From: Nitrosopumilales archaeon | GTDB lineage: Archaea > Thermoproteota > Nitrososphaeria > Nitrososphaerales > Nitrososphaeraceae | DNA: 11,507 bases | Assembly (NCBI GenBank): GCA_009665115.1 | Contig: WJXE01000037.1 | Location: forward strand, 1 to 11,507 | Direction: 5' to 3' | Part shown: piece by piece, positions 5,860-11,507 of the stretch | How positions within the stretch are numbered: the stretch's first letter is position 1 | Layout: each line of letters starts with the position of its first letter | The notes under the pieces: generated by a model | The model's database searches: none | What the model was told of the DNA's origin: nothing | Seen by the model: the letters and a program-made list of their open reading frames with translations, nothing else | Made by a program: the position numbers and the translations under genes

Positions 5860-7131
5860 TTACCTTTTCCTGATTCTGTGCTTTTGGTACATAGAATCTT
5901 CTTCGCCAAGAACCTTTTTAACAGATCGTTCCACCACTTCTCTATTTTTGAGGGTTGTATATACTCTTAGCATATCAAGAAAGCCTGTTACAGAATCAAT
6001 AAGCGGAATCTCTGATATGGGCGTTTCATATGCCCGTTCTTTGTCGACGAGCAATATCGAACTTATCTCTTTTTTAGTGGGCGTCAGCGGCATAGAGGAT
6101 GCTCTCGATGCATCGACAAAAACGGAATTTTCTTGGACCCTTGCGCTTTCTGCTATCTGTGATGCCAGATTATGCAGGGCCCGTCTATCCATTTTTCTAC
6201 AGATATAATCGTGCTTGTGTAAGAATTTTTCATAAACACATTTTAACAATTTTCTGTTCCTGTAATCTGTTACTAGTCTGACTGCAACTTCATTGCTCTT
6301 ATTAAGAGAGTTTATCTTCTCAAGAGTTGAATCATCAGTCAGGTTTAGATAATTATCTAGGGATGTGTCAGTTAAATTCAGCTGTTCATCAGCTAGCCTC
6401 ATTGAATGAAGAAGCATAACTTCGGCCGATCTGACAGTTTTATGGAAATAGACTGCCTTGAACATTTCGTACCTAGAGATCAACATTGATTCAAATGAGT
6501 AGAGGGCGGATCTATTAATGGCTAGATGGGCATTCGAGACCACTTCAAACGAACTTATTAGTCTGTGATAGTCGATTTTGCCATATTCAGCTCCAGTAAA
6601 CAATCCATCTCGAGGTAAATAATCCATAATATCTGCCGATAGTGCGCCGGCGATAATTTCGTTAAAGAATTTTATCTTTGATTCACCAAATGATAACTTA
6701 CATATACCATTTGAATTGTAACCGTGCTTTTTTAGAATATCGCTAATCTCTGTCTTGAAGATAATTTTCTTCCCCAAGTCCTCGTGGGTCAGGTCGCATT
6801 TTGCGCCTAACATTTCCTCAAATAGGTGTGAAAATGGTCCATGTCCTATATCATGAAGCAAAGCTGCCAATCGTAACTCTTGAATACTTTCCTCTTTACT
6901 GAGATACCCCTTGGCAAGAAGAGTTTCCCCTGCGAAGCCTGCAACATGCATCGTCCCAAGTGAGTGTTCGAATCGAGAGTGCTGCGCGCTGGGATAAACC
7001 AAGTGCGCGCCAGAGAGTTGCTTTATTCTCCTCAAACGTTGGAACGCGGCAGTGTCCAAAAGTTCTCTTTCGACATTGGTGAAACGGATATATTGATGAA
7101 CTGGATCAGTGATTTCTCCGGCAAACTTCAT
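5860..7131 (-). CDS. HD-domain phosphohydrolase, SAMHD1/dGTPase-like
   Basis: The 423-aa protein has the full metal-binding H...HD...D signature: His56 in SRFEHSLGTMH, His93-Asp94 in LLHDIGHGPFSH, and Asp167 in GALSADIMDYLPRD. The N-terminal DPVHQYIRFTNVERELLDT and FQRLRRIKQLSGAHLVYPSA are typical of SAMHD1-like and bacterial dNTP triphosphohydrolases. The likely reaction is hydrolysis of dNTPs to nucleoside and triphosphate, controlling the dNTP pool; the substrate is inferred. The C-terminal ~200 residues are helical and lineage-specific. It lies between the thymidylate and UMP kinase genes on one strand and reaches to 7 nt before pyrH. This placement supports a nucleotide-pool role over a signalling-nucleotide role. 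No membrane segment is present. Confidence 0.9.
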   Translation of the reverse strand: MKFAGEITDPVHQYIRFTNVERELLDTAAFQRLRRIKQLSGAHLVYPSAQHSRFEHSLGTMHVAGFAGETLLAKGYLSKEESIQELRLAALLHDIGHGPFSHLFEEMLGAKCDLTHEDLGKKIIFKTEISDILKKHGYNSNGICKLSFGESKIKFFNEIIAGALSADIMDYLPRDGLFTGAEYGKIDYHRLISSFEVVSNAHLAINRSALYSFESMLISRYEMFKAVYFHKTVRSAEVMLLHSMRLADEQLNLTDTSLDNYLNLTDDSTLEKINSLNKSNEVAVRLVTDYRNRKLLKCVYEKFLHKHDYICRKMDRRALHNLASQIAESARVQENSVFVDASRASSMPLTPTKKEISSILLVDKERAYETPISEIPLIDSVTGFLDMLRVYTTLKNREVVERSVKKVLGEEDSMYQKHRIRKR

Positions 7132-7447
7132 AGCTCGATCTGATGGTTTTGTTTGTGTAAGGCAGAAAATTAAATCTACTGTATGCCAAGATATTGAACA
7201 TTCTATTTCTGGCTCGCTCGGTAAAGTGTCATATCCTTGAACGCGACGAGTTCACTATTGTTTATAGTGAGTTCCAATCAGCTTATATGCGTCGAGTTTA
7301 TTATCATTTCTCTTGTAGCTGATCATCTAAGCTTGAAGAGCGGTGCTAGAGGTCTCGTAATGGAGTCGTTAACGATTGTTTTTTACCAAACGAAAACAAC
7401 TGAAATGATATGTTTTTAGTCGAATTAATTCTCGGTCAGCGTGATAA
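7132..7447. other. Intergenic stretch with a short perfect hairpin
   Basis: These 316 bases between the thymidylate kinase and HD genes (both minus strand) hold no recognisable gene on either strand. TCACTAT at 7252-7258 is matched by ATAGTGA at 7264-7270 across a 5-base loop. A T/A-rich box (minus-strand TTTAATTTT, about 45 nt before the HD start codon) could be its promoter, so the HD-pyrH pair may be transcribed apart from tmk. Confidence 0.5.
7252..7270. repeat. 7-bp perfect inverted repeat
   Basis: TCACTAT-TGTTT-ATAGTGA forms a perfect 7-bp stem with a 5-base loop. It lies about 120 nt upstream of the HD gene start on the minus strand. It may be an operator or an RNA hairpin, but it is AT-rich and short enough to be chance. 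Confidence 0.4.
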
Positions 7448-8077
7448 TCAGATGACATTCAGGAGTTTAACGATCTTCATTATTTCTTGATGGACTTGCT
7501 CCTTCCTTTTTTCACCATTGATTATTTTCCATTTGAACTGTTTTGCAAGTTTACGATAATTCTTATTTACTTCTAACAGCAATTTCTGATTTTTTTCAAA
7601 AGAGTCCAGATCTCCCGCTTCTGACCGTTGGGACGAGACGGTAGGACTAACGTCTAGGACTATAACTATAGCTTCTTTGGGTAAACCCCGTTCCAAGTTA
7701 GTTAGCCAGTTAATATTAAGACCATTTGAGACGCCATAAACAAGATTTGATTGGTAGTATCGGTTTATTACCACTATCGTGCCCGTCTCTATCATACTTT
7801 CTATTTCTCTTTTCCTTTCCCAACGGTTGGCTGACAAAAGCATATGTTTTAATTCATTGGAATACTCGCGTTTACCGTCTAAAAAGGCCCTTATTTCCAT
7901 TCCAATTGGCGTAGTATAATCCGGAAAATCCATAACAACACATATTCGACCAGATAGTTTTAAAGAATCGATTAATAATCTAGACTGAGTCAGCTTTCCA
8001 GCTTTATCGGCTCCCTCAATTACAATTATCTTGCCCTTACCCAATAATTGGTTGCGAACTTGCATCAATAAAAACAT
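7448..8077 (-). CDS. tmk: Thymidylate kinase (dTMP kinase)
   Basis: The 209-aa P-loop kinase has the dTMP kinase layout: IIVIEGADKAGKLTQSRLL (residues 17-35, Walker A), MDFPDYTTPIGMEIRAFL (49-66, dTMP-binding FP motif), ANRWERK (83-89), VINRYYQSNLVYG (103-115), and IVIVLDVSPTVSSQRS (137-152) leading into the lid. It converts dTMP to dTDP with ATP for DNA synthesis. Two positions differ from bacterial enzymes: the Walker A Ser/Thr-Thr pair reads Leu-Thr, and the usual DRY reads NRY. Both may be normal for this lineage. An internal ATG four codons in is an alternative start. A TATA-like box lies about 30-38 nt upstream. Confidence 0.9.
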   Translation of the reverse strand: MFLLMQVRNQLLGKGKIIVIEGADKAGKLTQSRLLIDSLKLSGRICVVMDFPDYTTPIGMEIRAFLDGKREYSNELKHMLLSANRWERKREIESMIETGTIVVINRYYQSNLVYGVSNGLNINWLTNLERGLPKEAIVIVLDVSPTVSSQRSEAGDLDSFEKNQKLLLEVNKNYRKLAKQFKWKIINGEKRKEQVHQEIMKIVKLLNVI

Positions 8078-8105
8078 GTTGAAAGAACTTTATTATATTA
8101 TTTTT

Positions 8106-8115
8106 ATCTATAAAA
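8106..8115 (-). promoter_or_regulatory. Possible box A of tmk
   Basis: On the minus strand TTTTATAGAT begins 38 nt before the tmk ATG, consistent with an archaeal TATA box and a leader of about 10 nt. Confidence 0.45.
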
Positions 8116-8132
8116 TACTACCAGCACAATAG

Positions 8133-8431
8133 TTTCCGCCACTAGTATCACCATTGGTTACTAATGGAGTAGTATTCTCCGGTTACATCGCTATCATGGA
8201 AAAGCCAAGCACATCCAGTCAATTTGTCAGCCAAGAACGACACATCAAAAAAGATCAGGACCAATTTTGGCACCTGATAAGGATACTGGACAAGAACCAT
8301 GGGTGGACTGACCATCTCTAGCAGATGGGGTGCTCTTTCTTCCTACAGGTAAAGTTCAAGGGTACAATGGAGTTGGAGGATCGATGGCTGCGCTTGAATT
8401 ACCAGCGAACCAGAGCGTCAACAGTAAATGA
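8133..8431 (+). pseudogene. Relic of a PQQ-type beta-propeller (quinoprotein-like) protein
   Basis: Two frames together resemble the C-terminal part of a PQQ-binding-like propeller protein. Frame one (from 8133) reads PPLVSPLVTNGVVFSGYIA. Frame two reads SGPILAPDKDTGQEPWV (about 8255-8305), a stop at 8309, then PSLADGVLFLPTGKVQGYNG and VGGSMAALELP. These match the repeat logic of the family: strand VTNGVVF, A-DKDTG-W, then PS-ADGVLFLPTG and a GGS-AALELP terminus. One frameshift (about 8198-8255) and an in-frame TGA break it, and no start or signal peptide is present. Intact relatives are exported propellers, some of them quinoprotein dehydrogenases. Only a fragment of about 100 codons remains. 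Confidence 0.62.
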
Positions 8432-8557
8432 CAATGATTATCAACGTCAAACTTTGCATCCAGTGACTGTGTTATTTTCCCCCGAAATTTGAGGTACAGA
8501 TAGACATTAATTTAATTAATTTAATCAGATTGCAATGCGCCACAAGGACGAATTTGT

Positions 8558-9271
8558 ATGAAAAGACCATTCATGTTCTTTGATCTCGGGCAGACTTTAG
8601 TAAACGAATGGGATTTTATTAATTACTTTGATAAGGAATTCTTAGAGATATTAAATGCGTTTGGCGCAAGAATCGATAGTCGAAATTATCGGGCAGTAAG
8701 AGACAGTGTTATTAGAAACCGCCAAATAGGTCATGAAAGTGTTAGGAAGTTAGTAACCGAAGTTTGCAAATTAATATCTCAACCTGGTTACGGCAAAATT
8801 ATTACAAAAAGATTAGAACCCCAAATTGAAGAGGGACGAAGAAAATTCCTCCGCCTTTTTGATGACGCAGAAGAAACCCTCAACGTTCTTTCGAGGCAGC
8901 TTGATCTTGGAATAATAGCTAATCAAACTAAAGATATTGTAAGGTTATTGGAGGACTCTAACATAAGTCGATTTTTCAAGGTGAAGGTCATTTCCTCGGA
9001 GGTTGGAATTGCTAAGCCTGATCCCAGAATATTCCACTTAGCAATGGACCTTGCCGCGGTGAATTGTCCAAAAGATTGTATTATGGTTGGTGATAGACTA
9101 GACACAGATATCCGGCCAGCAAATGCACTGGGAATGAAAACAATCAGGACCACAAACTCACTTTTCAAATTACAAGAACCAATGAGCGGACTTGAACGTC
9201 CAACTTATACAATCGCTAGCTTGAGTGAGATTCCGTATGTGTTGAAAAGAATCATCAAGACAGCCGAATAG
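8558..9271 (+). CDS. HAD-superfamily hydrolase-like protein with altered motif I
   Basis: The 237-aa protein has the HAD Rossmann core with a helical C1 cap (about 20-105). Motif I is FFDLGQTLV: the nucleophile is Asp9, but the +2 acid/base Asp of DxDGT phosphatases is Gly11. Motif II reads LGIIANQT, with Ala121 where Ser/Thr is usual. Motif III Lys153 (GIAKPDPRIF) and motif IV GDRLDTD (178-184) are intact. The family includes phosphatases such as phosphoglycolate phosphatase, and C-X hydrolases that lack the +2 Asp. The loss suggests non-phosphatase or weak activity; the substrate is unknown. An AAGGA stretch lies 10 nt before the ATG and an AT-rich promoter-like run (8508-8525) upstream. 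It is cytoplasmic and divergent from tmk. Confidence 0.87.
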   Translation: MKRPFMFFDLGQTLVNEWDFINYFDKEFLEILNAFGARIDSRNYRAVRDSVIRNRQIGHESVRKLVTEVCKLISQPGYGKIITKRLEPQIEEGRRKFLRLFDDAEETLNVLSRQLDLGIIANQTKDIVRLLEDSNISRFFKVKVISSEVGIAKPDPRIFHLAMDLAAVNCPKDCIMVGDRLDTDIRPANALGMKTIRTTNSLFKLQEPMSGLERPTYTIASLSEIPYVLKRIIKTAE

Positions 9272-9585
9272 ATGCAAGTCTAATTGTTGTTTGCTGGAAG
9301 AAGGAAACCCAATTCAAACCAGCTACTGCTGCCTTAAAAGACGGAAGAAAGGGATGTAGGTATAATCCATTTTAGATTTATTGATCTCCTGTATATGATA
9401 TTAGAAATTGTACTACAAATTATAAGATCTGAGTATAAAAAATTATGACGTGTGACTTTATATATTCTCGTTCAATCAATAGCCCATGTAGTATTGAGTT
9501 GATCATAAGTATTAAAAGATAGTTGCCGTTGATCTAAAGTTTCAAGTTTTAGCATTTAGTGTTGAGATAAGGCTATTACTTTGTT
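9272..9585. other. AT-rich gap after the HAD gene
   Basis: I see no gene here on either strand. Short frames such as one around 9285-9372 (KKETQFKPATAALKDGRKG) are not recognisable. The rest is AT-rich with many stops in all frames. Confidence 0.5.
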
Positions 9586-9870
9586 TATTAAAACCATAGA
9601 TGCGGTATCACCAAATAAAGCGTAGGTGTACTACTCGCCTTTTAGGTCAGGTTTCTGGAATATCATCTGCTTACAGAAAAACTGACTGCGCAGTTTGTGT
9701 TGTCATGAATGATCTAAGGACGTATCTACAGGAAGTGGAGAAATAAATGACCACTCAAATTGGACTTTTGCAGCTACTTAAGATTTGCCGTGATCAAGCA
9801 AGGACAATAAAAACTAACTGCTAAAAGGTCTAGCATGTCAATTTTACTAAACCTACGTTAGCCAACTAAT
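9586..9870 (+). pseudogene. Decayed paralogue of the secreted Ig-like protein
   Basis: Broken frames follow the Ig-like domain of the protein at 2244 in order. DAVSPNKA (about 9599-9622) matches IISPHKGQ. GQVSGISSAYRKTDCAVCVV (9645-9704) plus MNDLRTYLQ matches IIVSGISSP and TDCTVLVLLDDIKPYQ. GEINDHSNWTFAAT (9737-9778) matches GGTNDYSTWKYTIT. RFAVIKQGQ, then KLTAKRSSM (9781-9840), matches KYAALKQGQNKITSKVSCI. Several frameshifts and stops (9620, 9744, 9808) rule out translation. The signal peptide is not recognisable. A further open stretch (9909-9992, SIATQIVNESKQIESDGLDV) may be its C-terminal end. It shows that this exported family has been duplicated and one copy lost. Confidence 0.75.
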
Positions 9871-10089
9871 AATGCTACATCTACAGAGGGTTTCTACACT
9901 CTCTTCCTAGTATAGCAACCCAAATCGTAAATGAATCCAAACAGATCGAGTCTGATGGGCTCGACGTATTTCCAACTACCTATTTACCATGATCAATTTC
10001 ATATTGAAGTAGCTATCGACTTATTACGGCTATTTCTGAAAAGTCTGATTATATATGTTGCCGAAAGTAACTGAAAGTTGTTATTGTTT
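9871..10089 (+). other. Probable tail of the decayed paralogue, no intact gene
   Basis: Frames here are short. 9909-9992 reads SIATQIVNESKQIESDGLDV then FPTTYLP and a stop, plausibly the end of the decayed exported protein. The rest, to the neighbouring minus-strand gene, shows nothing. Confidence 0.35.
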
Positions 10090-10845
10090 TCATCTAGCTT
10101 CAATCTTGTCCCTTTTCTTAAATACAAGTAACCCAATTAAAACACCACCGACTCCAACTAGCATAACAAGTGGCAGATAATATATTGGAGAATCAGCAGG
10201 CTTTCCCCAGAGCACCTCAAACGATATATTGCCAGAATATGTATTGGGAGGAGAATTTGGGTCATCTTTTCCATAAATCGCGATAGAACCAAGTGTGAAA
10301 CCATTTACAGATAATCTATCCACCAGAACCTTTGCGCCACTACTGATTGATAACCCTTGATTGCTATCGTATCCAATAATTATCGGCTGTGTTGCTGACC
10401 AGCCATCAATACCGTTTTTATCATATAGTCTGATATATCCGGCTTCTCTCGTATTTACAGCTGCCCAAAACCTATTAGACGCAATATCCCCATACATTGC
10501 AATTTCAATAAACTTCTCGCTTGGTGCAGGTTCCTGCAACTTTATAACTGTCTTGGCATCGGGTCTAGTCGCATAAGATACATTATTGTCTACATTTAGA
10601 ATCCAGCTCTCAGATATAGGTTTGACAAAAGTATAAACAAGTGGATGCGTTCTATCATTGTTTGATGCTGTATACGGAAGATCGAATCGGAGCGAACGAA
10701 TCGTCTTTATTACTTCATATTTACTTTGGGCGAAATTTGTTGTAGATTGTGAGTTCTGGCCGAAGGCCAATAATACTGTTGAAGGCATCAACAGGGTTAA
10801 CATTACTACCAGAAATAATGTCACAGACGAAGCATTAAACCTCAT
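10090..10845 (-). CDS. Exported membrane-anchored protein of unknown function
   Basis: The 251-aa product has an N-terminal signal peptide (VTLFLVVMLTLLMPSTVLLAF, about 8-28; cleavage near AFG-Q) and one C-terminal transmembrane helix (YYLPLVMLVGVGGVLIGLLVF, about 223-243) followed by the basic tail KKRDKIEAR. It is therefore a type I membrane protein with its ~190-residue body outside the cell. The body is beta-rich, with a SATQPIIIGYDSNQG and FTLGSIAIYG pattern and an NISFEVLWG strand before the anchor. No Cys, catalytic or metal motif stands out. The layout suits a surface-layer or envelope protein. A minus-strand TATA box lies about 40 nt upstream. I do not recognise the family. Confidence 0.83.
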   Translation of the reverse strand: MRFNASSVTLFLVVMLTLLMPSTVLLAFGQNSQSTTNFAQSKYEVIKTIRSLRFDLPYTASNNDRTHPLVYTFVKPISESWILNVDNNVSYATRPDAKTVIKLQEPAPSEKFIEIAMYGDIASNRFWAAVNTREAGYIRLYDKNGIDGWSATQPIIIGYDSNQGLSISSGAKVLVDRLSVNGFTLGSIAIYGKDDPNSPPNTYSGNISFEVLWGKPADSPIYYLPLVMLVGVGGVLIGLLVFKKRDKIEAR

Positions 10846-10877
10846 ATTAAGGATTTATTGTAATTTCTGTTATTAGT

Positions 10878-10885
10878 AATATAAA
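10878..10885 (-). promoter_or_regulatory. Box A of the membrane-anchored protein gene
   Basis: Minus-strand TTTATATT, within GCTTTATATTAC, begins 40 nt before the ATG, giving an expected leader of about 12 nt. Confidence 0.5.
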
Positions 10886-11184
10886 GCATAGTTTGGAGTA
10901 TGATATCCGCACATAACAATGAGCCTGAGGTAATTAAAATAAACCTTTGAACTCTAGACAACTGGCAATAATGCGATTGGAGATGCTCGCACTGACAGAG
11001 TACGTAATGATAAATCCCAAATGTATATCTTATAGCATGATTTGGAGTTCAGTCTCCAAACCTCAAGGTGGGAATATACTGCAACAATTTCACCCTCTTT
11101 CACTTGGAGCTGCTGATATTAAGAGGAGACATCCCCCGTTAGTGTTTCATTCTATATTGAAGCTCTGAATTACAAATAGTTGGC
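10886..11184. other. Gap with one unconvincing small ORF and a hairpin
   Basis: A 73-codon plus-strand frame (10947-11168) can only start with TTG, or with a later ATG, and has no recognisable pattern. It contains the perfect hairpin at 11041-11060. No gene is supported on the minus strand. Confidence 0.4.
11041..11060. repeat. 7-bp perfect inverted repeat
   Basis: TTTGGAG-TTCAGT-CTCCAAA forms a perfect 7-bp stem with a 6-base loop. It has no T-run after it, so it does not look like a terminator. Confidence 0.4.
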
Positions 11185-11423
11185 ATGTCTAAAAGCAGAA
11201 GCCGTAGTAGATAACTGACAAAGGTAGACAAGGAGCCTACCCAAGATAACACAGAAGGAGGAAGAGAATAACAATAGTCTACCAGCCGACCAAGAAAGTG
11301 AGTGTCCTAGCTGACCATGACGTGACTGGCTCTGGTAGACTTTGAGATCTTTGTGGTGCCAAGAATACAGATTTGTTCATATCCTCGAAGCTTAAGGAAA
11401 TCACACCTATGGCTCTTAAATGA
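11185..11423 (+). pseudogene. Decayed reading frame of unrecognised family
   Basis: Protein-like pieces follow one another across two frames. From the ATG at 11185, MSKSRSRSR meets a stop, then LTKVDKEPTQDNTEGGRE. In the next frame QPTKKVSVLADHDVTGSGRL (11283-11342) meets a TGA at 11343, then DLCGAKNTDLFISSKLKEIT and PMALK up to a stop at 11421. The order (basic N-terminus, acidic/polar linker, compact domain) resembles a small basic nucleic-acid-binding protein, but I do not recognise a family. Stops and at least one frameshift argue against a working gene. It could be chance, though the compositional bias and length of the second frame argue for a remnant. Confidence 0.35.
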
Positions 11424-11440
11424 ATTAGAGCACAATCTTG

Positions 11441-11495
11441 TAACATAACATAACATAACATAACATAACATAACATAACATAACATAACATAACA
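11441..11495. repeat. Perfect TAACA pentanucleotide repeat, 11 copies
   Basis: Eleven uninterrupted TAACA units cover 55 bases near the window end, flanked by CTTG and CAAG. On the minus strand this reads TGTTA and opens Cys-Tyr-Val-Met-Leu frames that are artefacts of the repeat. Tandem pentamers of this purity and length are prone to slippage. No gene is visibly controlled by it within the window. Confidence 0.97.
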
Positions 11496-11507
11496 CAAGT
11501 ATAATCC

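Noticed and set aside
5116..6281. Plus-strand ORFs of 60-92 codons across the UMP kinase and HD genes
   Set aside because: They are antisense shadows of two strongly recognised minus-strand genes.
7237..7419. Plus-strand 60-codon ORF between the HD and tmk genes
   Set aside because: It needs a non-ATG start, is low-quality in composition and contains the hairpin; likely chance.
11279..11498. Minus-strand ORFs starting MLCYVMLCYV
   Set aside because: They are opened by the TAACA repeat and run into sequence with no protein-like pattern.
1..11507. CRISPR array, tRNA or rRNA genes
   Set aside because: No regularly spaced repeats and no cloverleaf or conserved rRNA motifs were seen on either strand; the only tandem arrays are simple microsatellites.

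Overview
The window looks like a chromosomal segment of an AT-rich archaeon, most likely a Nitrososphaeria (Thaumarchaeota) member of the Nitrososphaera/Nitrosocosmicus type. The signs are a PurP-type purine enzyme, an archaeal-type UMP kinase, archaeal TATA boxes (box A) about 28-40 nt before several start codons with little or no leader, small zinc-ribbon and winged-helix proteins of thaumarchaeal style, secreted Ig-like/Gly-rich proteins, and long gene-poor gaps holding gene remnants. The lineage call is inference from protein style; no rRNA or tRNA gene was seen.

Layout. At 102-1202 (+) lies purP. At 1249-2035 there is an uncertain small ORF, a winged-helix regulator broken by a +1 frameshift, and on the opposite strand a 50-aa Cys/His-rich zinc-ribbon gene that overlaps the regulator's 3' end. 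At 2244-2942 (+) is a secreted Ig-like/Gly-rich protein, followed by small proteins at 3085 (possible DUF6659 type), 3959 (DUF2173) and 4802 (unknown). Between the last two, 4369-4540 holds a frameshifted relic of a PiT-family phosphate permease. From 8077 down to 5103 on the minus strand runs a nucleotide-metabolism cluster: thymidylate kinase, an HD-domain phosphohydrolase and UMP kinase. Upstream of the thymidylate kinase, 8133-8431 (+) is a relic of a PQQ-type beta-propeller protein. At 8558-9271 (+) is a HAD-family protein with an altered catalytic motif. At 9586-9870 (+) is a decayed paralogue of the secreted protein at 2244. At 10090-10845 (-) is a membrane-anchored exported protein. 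The last 660 bases hold no convincing intact gene, one unrecognised decayed reading frame and a perfect 11-copy TAACA repeat.

How the genes fit together. The clear housekeeping theme is nucleotide metabolism: purP makes a purine intermediate, UMP kinase and dTMP kinase supply pyrimidine diphosphates, and the HD protein may hydrolyse dNTPs. The HD protein and UMP kinase genes are 7 nt apart and probably co-transcribed. Otherwise the segment is dominated by small lineage-specific or exported proteins and by gene decay: at least four recognisable families (winged helix, PiT, PQQ propeller, Ig-like exported protein) survive only as frameshifted or stop-interrupted pieces. I see no CRISPR array, prophage, integrase or intact insertion sequence, and no clear novel defence or metabolic system.
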